This document shows, piece after piece, positions 32,301 to 38,706 of a DNA stretch of 64,000 bases. Position 1 is the first letter of the stretch; each line of letters opens with the position of its first letter. The position numbers and the translations under genes were made by a program. Where the stretch lies: the NCBI GenBank assembly GCA_021405325.1, contig QWII01000062.1, positions 30,389-94,388 of the forward strand. Reading direction: 5' to 3'. Source of the stretch: Caldilinea sp. CFX5. GTDB lineage: Bacteria; Chloroflexota; Anaerolineae; Caldilineales; Caldilineaceae. The notes below the pieces were generated by a model, which saw nothing but the letters and a program-made list of their open reading frames with translations, made no database searches and had not been told where the DNA came from.

Positions 32301-35300
32301 GCTGGCCTGTCTGCGCGAGGCGCTGCAGATCAACCAACGATTGGCGTCACATGAGGGTGCGGCTTTTGCCTTGAGAAATATGGCGGCAATCTTAACCTAT
32401 CAAGGGAAATTAACAGAGGCGCACCAGCACATTCTGCGCGCACGGGCGCTCTTTGGTGAAATGGGTCATCACCGTGGTGTTGTCTTTTCGTTGTTGCAAT
32501 TGGCGGGGATTGCCCAAGCGACGCAACATTTTGACGAGGCGGAAGGCGCGTTGACAGAAGCTGAGGCGCTCATTCAACGTTTGCAGATCAACCAATACGC
32601 CCACATGGTGACAATGGAGTGGGCACGTCTCCGCTTTGCCCAAAACGACTGGCGCCAGGCGCAGGTACTAGCGCAGAAAGTATTAAACGTTTGTCAAGCC
32701 TCTGGTATCCGTGACACGGCGGGACAGGCCCAGCTCTTGTTGGGCGAGATTGCGCTACTCCAACACGCCTGGGCTGAAGCAGCAACGCATTTTACGGCTG
32801 TTGCTGCGCTGGCGCTGGCTGATGAAGTGCCTCCGCTATTGCTCGAAGCCATCAGCGGGCAGGCCAGGCTACTGCAACAGCAAAACCAGGTTGAACCGGC
32901 TGTCACTCTTCTCTTCTTTATCGTTGCGCAAAGCGCAGTTACAGACACGGTGCGTCGGCAAGCGCAACAAGCGTTGGCGGCCTTACAACCATTGCTTGCA
33001 GCGGATGCGGCGCAACAAGCGCAACAAGCCGCGGCGAGTATGACGTTGGCGACGGCTGTAACCTTAGCACAGGACGCCATCAGCGACCGGGATCGTCCAC
33101 CAACAGATAAGAAGTCGGTCGCAACGGTGGCGACCACTGTTCCGCTGCCCCTTTCCTCCTCTATCACCCTGCCTGCAGAGGTGACAAGCTTTGTCGGGCG
33201 GGAAATGGAGAGCGCCCTGGTGCAGCAGCGGCTGGCCGACCCCGCCTGTCGCCTGCTCACCATCACCGGGATGGGGGGGGTGGGCAAGACGCGGCTGGCC
33301 TTGCGCACTGCCCATCTGCTGGCTGATCGTCTGACCAACACGCAAGCGCCCCAATTCCCGGATGGCATCTACTATGTGCCGCTGGCCGCCCTGGAGCCGC
33401 ACCCGCAATTGGAGCATCTTCTGGCGACCACCATTGCTGCTGCCCTGGGGATTTCGCTGGCCGGCGCAGCAACGCCCACCCAGCAACTGCTCCAGGCGCT
33501 GACAGAGAAAGACCTCTTGTTGATTCTGGATAACTGCGAACATTTGCCGGTGGCTGCCTTTATCAACCAACTGTTGCAGCAGACCCAGACGGTCAAAGTG
33601 CTGGTGACGTCACGCGCCCGGCTCAATGTGCGCGGCGAGCAGTTGATCCGGCTGACCGGCCTGACGACGCCCACGGCGCTGCTGCCTGCTCAGGTGACAG
33701 ACGATGATCTTTGGCGGCTCCATGATCATAGCGCCATTCGCCTCTTTGTGCAGAGCGTGCAGGCCATGCTGCCGGACTTTACGCTGGACACGACGACTGC
33801 TGCGCCCGTCGTGCAGATTTGCCAACTGTTGCATGGGTTGCCGCTGGGGCTTGAATTAGCCGCCACCTGGGCGCAACTCTTGCCGTTGCCGGAGATTGTG
33901 CAAGAAATTCGCCAAAACCTCGACTTTTTGGAAAGCGCGCAACTGGACGCGCCGGCCCATCAACGCAGCTTGCGCGCCGTCTTCAACCATTCCTGGCAAC
34001 GCTTGACGACGGCTGAACAGCACGCGTTGCGCCGCCTGACCGTCTTCACCGGCGGCTTTACGCGGGAGGCCGCCGCGCAGGTAGCAGGGGCCACGCTGCC
34101 CTTGTTGGCCCAACTCACCGACAAGTCGCTGGTGCAGCGTGTTGACCCAACAAGTAAGGTCGCCGCAAGTGTGAAGACACCCCCTCCTAACCTCCCCCAA
34201 ACTGGGGGAGGAACTGACACGGGAGCCACGGTTCCCTCCCCAGGCTGGGGAGGGTTAGGGAGGGGTGAGTCGTTACAGGTGCGTTATGAACTCCAGCCCG
34301 TGGTGCGCCAATATGCTGCGGAAGCGTTACAGCAGGCCGATGAAACCGCGGCCTATCAGGAGCGCCACGCCGCCTATATGGCGCAATTCCTGGCGGCCCA
34401 GCGCGCCGATCTGCAAGCGGCCAAACAGCAGGAAGCGTTGCGCGCCATTGATGCCGAGATTGAAAATGTACGCAGCGCCTGGCAGTGGTTGCTGGCCCAT
34501 CTGCCAACGGCCCAAAGCGGTCTGGCGCAGCTTGCCGAGCAGGTGAGCCAGAGCCTTGATAGCCTCTTTCATTTCTATGATATGCGCAGTTGGTTTCAAG
34601 AGGGGGAGACAATCTTTGGGCAACTCGCCCAGCAGTTGGCTGCCGTCATTCCGCCGCTGACCACTCCGGTCGCGGCCCACGACCCGGCGCTTGCCCTGTG
34701 GCGGCTTCAGGCCAAAGCGCAAGCGCGGCAGGGGTGGTTTGCCTGTCAACTGGGGCGCTATACTGAAAGCCGCCAGTTGTTGACCGCAAGTCTGCAGCGC
34801 TTGCAGCAACTAGAGGCCGAGGCGGACACCCTCTTTAATCTGAACTACCTGGGCGCACTCCTCCGGCATACAGGTGAATTTGCCCAAGCCACCGCCTATC
34901 TACAAACGGCGCTGCGGCTGGCGGAGCAACACCATGATCCGATGGCCATGAGCATTGCCCTCAACATTCGCGGTCAAATTGCCCTGGTGCAGGGAGAGTT
35001 GGCCGCCGCGCAGCAGTTCTGCCAACAGGCGTTGCAGATCAAACGCACCCTTGGCGACCGTTGGGGGATGACCTTTTCGTTGGGCTATTTGGGCCGGGCG
35101 GCGCAGTACGGGGGGGATTATGCTGCCGCGCAAAAACTCTTTGCCGAATGCCTGACCATTGCCCGTGAACTGGGCGACCAGCGCGGCGCAGCTTTTGCGC
35201 TTCAATGCTTGGGCGATACTGCCTACGCAGCCAGCGATCTGGCTGCTGCACAAGCACGTTACCAGGAAAGTTTGGCCCTCTACCGGGCGATCAGCAACCA

Positions 35301-38300
35301 CTATGAGAGTAGTGTCACCCTGGCGCGCTTGGGCGAGACCTGGCGCACCGCGGGGAATCGCACTCAGGCACATCAAGCGCTACGCGATGCATTGGCATTG
35401 GCCTGGTCGCTGCCCGCAACCCCCGGCCTATTGGCGGCGCTCTTAGGGCTGGCCAACCTGGCCCTGGACGCCGGTCAAGACGCGGACGCCTTACCGCCTC
35501 TCCGGTTTGTCGCCCGGCACGCCGCGAGTAGCCAGCAGCAGCGGCAGCAAGCCACTCAGTTGCTCGCCGCCCTGGGGGCGGCCGTCACGGATGACAGCAC
35601 TTGGGATCTGACCGCTTATGTACAGAGGATGTTGCACGACGGACAAGCAACGGATGTCACCACAGTCACGATCCAACCAGTCGTGGCGGCCTTACCCGCA
35701 CCCGCAGCCGCGACGGGATTGGTCGCCCGCAGCCAGGAACTGGCGCGCCTGGAAGCGGCGCTGACGCAGATGTTGGCTGGACGGGGCCAGATCTACTTTG
35801 TGACGGGGGAAGCGGGCAGCGGCAAGAGCGCGCTGATTCGCGCCTTTGTCCAGCAGAGCCAGGCCAGTCATCCCAATCTCGTTGTGGTGGGTGCACTTTG
35901 TAGCGCACAGAACGGTATCGGTGATCCCTACCTGCCTTTCCGTGAGCTGTTGAACCAGCTAGCCGGAACCGCCGGGACGACGAACGGTGCGGGCTGGTTG
36001 ACGCCGGCGGCGACGATCAAGCGTCTGTTGCCAATGGTAGCGACAGCTTTGGTGGCGCGCGGCGCCGACTTGATCGAACACTTTGTCCCTGGCGCCGCCT
36101 TGCTGGCGCACGCCGAAACGGTGGGCAATGGGGACAATGAGTGGTTGCCGCGGCTGCGCACCTGTGTGGCCCAAGCGCAAACGCACGCCATGCCGGCCGT
36201 CGCCACGTCGCGCGTTTTTGCGCAATATACGGCTGTGTTGCAGCAGATCGCCGCTAACGCCCCCTTATTGCTCGTTCTCGACGATCTGCAATGGGCCGAC
36301 GCCTCTTCCCTAAGCCTGCTCTTTCATCTGCTCCGCAATAGTGAGCAGAGCCGCATCATGCTCCTGGGCGCCTATCGTCCAGAGGAGGTAACACAGAGCA
36401 ATGGGGATCCGAAGCAAGATGGGGCGCATCCGCTGGCGACGCTGGTTCATGAATGCAAACGGAGCTTTGGCGATGTGCTGGTTGATCTGGATCGCGCCAT
36501 CGAACGCGCTGGGCGCAGCTTTGTGGATGCGTTCCTCGACAGCGAGCCAAATCGGTTGGGGGAACGCTTCCGCCAGGCCTTGTTTGCCCACACCAAAGGC
36601 CATCCGCTCTTCACTATCGAACTGCTACGTGATCTGCAAACACGGGAACATTTACAACGCGATGCCGCCGGCGATTGGGTGGAGCCAACAGCTATTGCGT
36701 GGACAAGCTTGCCTGCCCGTGTGGAAGGGGTCATTGCCGCACGTATTGACCGGCTGCCCGTTGCCTTACGCCAGTTGTTGCAAGCTGCTAGTGTTGAGGG
36801 TGAAGAATTCACTGCCGAAGTTGTGGCGCGCGTACAGGCGCTTAGCGAACGCGAGGTTGTGCGCCGGTTGGAGCACGAAGCGGAGCGCCAACATCGCCTG
36901 GTTGTCGCCCAAGACAATGCGCCCAGCGTTACACCACATGTCACGCGCTATCGCTTTCGCCATAACTTGTTCCAGCACTACATCTATCATGCGTTGGGCG
37001 TGGGTGAACGGCGCCTTTTGCACAAGGATGTGGCAGAGGCGTTGCGTGCGCTCTACGGACGGGATGACAACGCCATCACCGTGGCGCTCGCCCGCCACCT
37101 GGCGGAAGCCGGCGAAAATGAAAGAGCCGCCGCCTATGCCATCCGGGCCGGTGATAGCAGCGCACGCGCGTTTGCCTTTGCCGAAGCCCGCTTGCACTAT
37201 GAACAAGCGCTAAAGCTCCTCGCTACCCTGGCGGCGACGGTTGCCGTCTGCCGTCTGCGCATCGACATCACCTGTCGCTATGCCGATGCAGCCTTGAGTT
37301 TTGCCCCCTCAGCGCAAGTTGTGGCGCAAATCAAGGCCGCCGAACCATTGCTGGCGCTCCTGCCCGTGCCGCTGGATCAGGCGGATCGCACGCGGCGCGC
37401 CTGGTTGCAGCGCTGGCTTGGCCATTTCGCCCGCTTGCGCAATGAGACGGCAACCGCCTTTGCCTATTTGGAACCGTTGCTGGCGGAAGCGCAGGCGTTG
37501 GGCAATGATGCGTTGGGCGCCGACGTGGCCGGCATTTTAGGCTGGATCTATCTCTTTCTTGGCCGCTTTGCCGAAGCCGAACCGCTCTTGCAACAGACGC
37601 TGGCCTTTCGTGAAAAGGAGGGGAATCAACGCGAATGGGCGCAAAGCGCGAATGATTGCGGCGTGGTCATTGCCCACCGTGGGCGCTGTGCAGAGGGGAT
37701 CGCGCTGGTGCAACGCTGTCTCCAGATTGCTCAGGCTGCCAATGACGCCGAGGCCATCGCCACCAACCATTTCTATCTCGCCTGGCTCTATTTGATCGTT
37801 GGCGACTATGCCCAAGCTTTTGCGCAACTACACCTGGTGTTGGCCGTCGAGGCAGAAGCCGGTCAGGTGGGGTTGGCCGATGTGGTGGCCATGTTCCAAG
37901 GGTGGCTCCACGGTCGCCAGGGTGAGGTTGCGCTGGCGCAGGCGGCGCTGGCCCGGATGCAAAGTCAGGATAACTATTTGTACAGCGTGGTCTATCCGAT
38001 CATTCAACTGGAATTGGTTCTTCTGTCAGGGCAACCTGACCAAACGGTTGCCCTCGCCCATCAAACGCTTGCCGCCATCACTGCCAACGGCGACCGCTGG
38101 GGCGAGGGTTGTGTACAACGTCTGTGGGCGCTGGCGCTGGCGACCAGCAGCCCAACCCTCTGGACCGAAGTGGATCAACATTTTGCCGAAAGCCTGCGTG
38201 CGTTTGCTGCGGGGGGCGCCCGTCTGGAAGCAGCCCGCACCCAGGTCGCCTGGGGCAAGACGCTGGTTCAACGTGATGCGCTGCAATTGGGCGTGACCCA

Positions 38301-38415
38301 TTTTGACCAGGCCGCTGCGCAATTCGCCTCATCCGGCTTGACACAGGAGTTGGCCGAAGTCCGCACGCTGCTTGCCGGCTTGACAGCAAACAGCGATGGC
38401 TCATCTACGGAATGA
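26365..38415 (+). CDS. Giant 4016-aa BTAD/STAND regulator with four P-loop domains, WD40 and TPR arrays
   Basis: One uninterrupted frame. Order: OmpR-like winged helix (residues 1-95) and a shortened BTAD domain (to about 190); a low-complexity linker; NB-ARC 1 with GMGGMGKTT near 270; a WD40 array of about 14 blades (690-1310) ending GPYAGMTISGVTGISEAQK; NB-ARC 2 with GLGGIGKTR near 1422; TPR repeats; NB-ARC 3 with GMGGVGKTR near 2302; TPR repeats; an AAA_16-type ATPase with TGEAGSGKS near 3147 and LLLVLDDLQWADASS; and TPR repeats to the end. The first 1340 residues match the 1350-aa regulator at 48.8 kb, so the rest is an appended fusion. Probable cytosolic signal-sensing transcription regulator; ligand unknown. 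A strong ribosome site is not evident. Confidence 0.9.
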   Translation: MLELKLLGSPQILLNGQPVTGLSATKSQALLFALAVQGRPQSRLALAGLLWPDKPESDALANVRQALYHLRNALADYLLINRATVALNPALPCQIDVLLFEQECVPTNPLALRQTAVDRYAGDFLAGFYVENADPFEEWAVVMRERLHRLATTTFWEGQTQAAFAHYERCRQLLAEELGAEPSAETVALVEQIRRGEIEGKTRRQEDQKAEGQKTEASAPSIQNPKSKIQNQHDWGEMPDVRALWGRDGEVQQLEQWLVTEHQRIVTLVGMGGMGKTTLAATVVTRLAPQFTWVLWRSLLNAPPLSDILRDWVQALAGYTLATWPTLLDAQLALLFEQLRQQRCLLVLDNVESILSAPGSQPNGAYQPDYADYGHFFARLGESAHQSSLLLTSRELPPEVVRLERRGAPVRRLPLPGLPLAAGQHLLTDAGLIGSVAQQRELLTRYSGNPLALQLVGKTIQDFFAGAIAAFLSDETLLFDDVREMLDQQFARLTGLERELLLWLAIEREPVTLPMLQGALLYAGAKSAILDALLDLQQRSLLEKLPTGFTLQNVIMEYATTYLVDGVCHEIETATPHLLHSHALLRAQAKAYVRESQARLLLHPIGERLQKKLGTAGMGAQFKTLLDQVRHGDMARASYLGGNILNLLLHLGLDPSSYDFSQLAVWQADLRKADLPALNLAGADLRHTIFAQHFTGCHTLAFSPRGHLLAGGMANGEIHLWQTANRQLATVIKAHTTIIWDLVFSPDGQWLASGSKDGSVRLWDVETHQCRQTFTGHSDWVRTVAFHPTGRLLASGGHDQTVRLWDVNSGRTLHVLNKHTGWVMGLAFSPDGTRLVSASTDQTVRLWDVQTGQEQVVLRGHSACTESLCFSPDGSILATASYDQTICLWDLTTTVEAEAEADRYALLRVLRGHQGAVYGAAFSADGRRFFSAGHEALIYVWDVATGQRLYTLAGHKREVNALAVHPTDALLATSETGTSTICLWESEAKPTLTHIFYGYRNWANSVAFHPHLPLVASASPAEKAHLWDALTGQHLQSLHCENGMGASLAFGSRPNEDRAQLAFGSMDHSVWLWPIQYPASTIPSPHAAPLVLRTPDEVHSVAFSPDGRHVLAGSYDGVIHLWDAQTGQPLRQFMIAGDRRLKAVAMSADGDFIAAGSHNLTVALWQVATGAYRQLHGHTEWVWAVAFHPSGILASGSFDRTVRLWHVHSGEVQQVLSHDASIVQVLAFNRDGSLLAVGTGDAMIYLWDTRTLATAPTTPLPLLHKWQAHSEVIQGLAFSSEGQLLASASLDGTVKIWDVYTRQCRHTLQAPGPYAGMTISGVTGISEAQKIALKTLGAIDEAPTNSLSAAPSLAIAERRTIEPPMDKEDERLTDATLVLPAPALHNLPVQTTSFIGRTTELVELTQKLSHSDCRLMTLIGLGGIGKTRLAIELARQMIPIFPNGVYFVTLAAINDAAQIPQSITTALGLTVASDSDPLTRLLDYLKSRKLLLVLDNLEHLRDTPALIATFLQAAPMLTVLCTSRTRINLQVAWQIDITGLMLPNVPSLAAPLTDEAIASLSQVEAVQLFSERAQRARHSFAVDAQNLPAILRICHLVGGMPLALELAAGWVPLFSCQEIAEKLSQNLDALTTTANDVPDRQRSVQSVLETTWQQLDDATHYALMALAVFRGGIQQRATAVVAAVTVPMLTHLINHSLLRRLSPDRYELHELLRQFVYQKLTLLPTLWQKAATDHSHFFALFLAERRNLLSGDVAYKANEIEREFENIWVAWRHLLQNLADPAGQSEGAALHDLGLMVDGLYLFFDLHDRFREGVVWFSEAIVQLAQPALAQSKAATLLRGKLLSRAARFHYYLDQMEQTKQLAQQALPIATEYAQTSEVAFCWMQFANIATYTGDHPTAVQHFTHAHNLYKQCGDAEGIVAALNGLGVAQQSAGQLSQAHRYFQEAHQRVLHLDHAMLLSISLNNLGETHLNRGEYSQALACLREALQINQRLASHEGAAFALRNMAAILTYQGKLTEAHQHILRARALFGEMGHHRGVVFSLLQLAGIAQATQHFDEAEGALTEAEALIQRLQINQYAHMVTMEWARLRFAQNDWRQAQVLAQKVLNVCQASGIRDTAGQAQLLLGEIALLQHAWAEAATHFTAVAALALADEVPPLLLEAISGQARLLQQQNQVEPAVTLLFFIVAQSAVTDTVRRQAQQALAALQPLLAADAAQQAQQAAASMTLATAVTLAQDAISDRDRPPTDKKSVATVATTVPLPLSSSITLPAEVTSFVGREMESALVQQRLADPACRLLTITGMGGVGKTRLALRTAHLLADRLTNTQAPQFPDGIYYVPLAALEPHPQLEHLLATTIAAALGISLAGAATPTQQLLQALTEKDLLLILDNCEHLPVAAFINQLLQQTQTVKVLVTSRARLNVRGEQLIRLTGLTTPTALLPAQVTDDDLWRLHDHSAIRLFVQSVQAMLPDFTLDTTTAAPVVQICQLLHGLPLGLELAATWAQLLPLPEIVQEIRQNLDFLESAQLDAPAHQRSLRAVFNHSWQRLTTAEQHALRRLTVFTGGFTREAAAQVAGATLPLLAQLTDKSLVQRVDPTSKVAASVKTPPPNLPQTGGGTDTGATVPSPGWGGLGRGESLQVRYELQPVVRQYAAEALQQADETAAYQERHAAYMAQFLAAQRADLQAAKQQEALRAIDAEIENVRSAWQWLLAHLPTAQSGLAQLAEQVSQSLDSLFHFYDMRSWFQEGETIFGQLAQQLAAVIPPLTTPVAAHDPALALWRLQAKAQARQGWFACQLGRYTESRQLLTASLQRLQQLEAEADTLFNLNYLGALLRHTGEFAQATAYLQTALRLAEQHHDPMAMSIALNIRGQIALVQGELAAAQQFCQQALQIKRTLGDRWGMTFSLGYLGRAAQYGGDYAAAQKLFAECLTIARELGDQRGAAFALQCLGDTAYAASDLAAAQARYQESLALYRAISNHYESSVTLARLGETWRTAGNRTQAHQALRDALALAWSLPATPGLLAALLGLANLALDAGQDADALPPLRFVARHAASSQQQRQQATQLLAALGAAVTDDSTWDLTAYVQRMLHDGQATDVTTVTIQPVVAALPAPAAATGLVARSQELARLEAALTQMLAGRGQIYFVTGEAGSGKSALIRAFVQQSQASHPNLVVVGALCSAQNGIGDPYLPFRELLNQLAGTAGTTNGAGWLTPAATIKRLLPMVATALVARGADLIEHFVPGAALLAHAETVGNGDNEWLPRLRTCVAQAQTHAMPAVATSRVFAQYTAVLQQIAANAPLLLVLDDLQWADASSLSLLFHLLRNSEQSRIMLLGAYRPEEVTQSNGDPKQDGAHPLATLVHECKRSFGDVLVDLDRAIERAGRSFVDAFLDSEPNRLGERFRQALFAHTKGHPLFTIELLRDLQTREHLQRDAAGDWVEPTAIAWTSLPARVEGVIAARIDRLPVALRQLLQAASVEGEEFTAEVVARVQALSEREVVRRLEHEAERQHRLVVAQDNAPSVTPHVTRYRFRHNLFQHYIYHALGVGERRLLHKDVAEALRALYGRDDNAITVALARHLAEAGENERAAAYAIRAGDSSARAFAFAEARLHYEQALKLLATLAATVAVCRLRIDITCRYADAALSFAPSAQVVAQIKAAEPLLALLPVPLDQADRTRRAWLQRWLGHFARLRNETATAFAYLEPLLAEAQALGNDALGADVAGILGWIYLFLGRFAEAEPLLQQTLAFREKEGNQREWAQSANDCGVVIAHRGRCAEGIALVQRCLQIAQAANDAEAIATNHFYLAWLYLIVGDYAQAFAQLHLVLAVEAEAGQVGLADVVAMFQGWLHGRQGEVALAQAALARMQSQDNYLYSVVYPIIQLELVLLSGQPDQTVALAHQTLAAITANGDRWGEGCVQRLWALALATSSPTLWTEVDQHFAESLRAFAAGGARLEAARTQVAWGKTLVQRDALQLGVTHFDQAAAQFASSGLTQELAEVRTLLAGLTANSDGSSTE
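26940..27060 (+). repeat. In-frame short tandem repeats in the giant gene's linker
   Basis: Purine-rich 7-8 bp units (GAAGACAG-like, about 26955-27015) are followed by ATCCAAA heptamers (27029-27058) that read as IQNPKSKIQNQ in frame. The unit resembles cyanobacterial STRR heptamers. The same linker in the 48.8-kb paralogue lacks the perfect array. Confidence 0.75.
34178..34267. repeat. In-frame palindromic element E7 inside the giant gene
   Basis: Two inverted copies of a C-rich unit (CCCCTCCTAACCTCCCCC and its inverse, near 34180-34211 and 34235-34266) sit inside the third NB-ARC module. They add about 30 codons (VKTPPPNLPQTGGG...PSPGWGGLGRGES) between DKSLVQRVD and RYELQPVVRQYAAEAL without a stop or frameshift. 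The copies themselves contain smaller palindromes. Confidence 0.82.
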
Positions 38416-38548
38416 ATGAGTTGCGCCGGCCAGAAACCGGGTTTTTACCATGCTTTCCGTCAGGCGTTTTTGCAGGGCGGTAAGCTGGGTGATGCTCCTT
38501 TTGTTTGTAGAATTCATAAAGTGTTACCACAAATCACGGCGCCGCTCT

Positions 38549-38662
38549 TGTTCTGTGAAATAAGGAATGTTTAGTGAAACACCCTGCCATATCACCGCGA
38601 ATCCTGGGATTCGCGGTGATATGGACGAGCAACCCAACCGATCATTCTCATTTCACAAAACA
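38549..38662. repeat. Nested palindromic element E6
   Basis: A perfect 18-bp palindrome (CCATATCACCGCGAATCC, 38587-38604 against 38607-38624, 2-base loop) is enclosed by imperfect arms (TGTTCTGTGAAAT... at 38549-38569 against 38643-38662). Half copies of the inner motif ATTCGCGGTGAT occur at 52870-52881 and 60905-60918. It lies between the convergent giant regulator and secreted repeat gene, and could add a transcription barrier, though no T run follows. Confidence 0.8.
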
Positions 38663-38706
38663 TGACTGCCCAGGTTGATCAAAGCGGGCGAGGCGAGCGC
38701 CGTATG

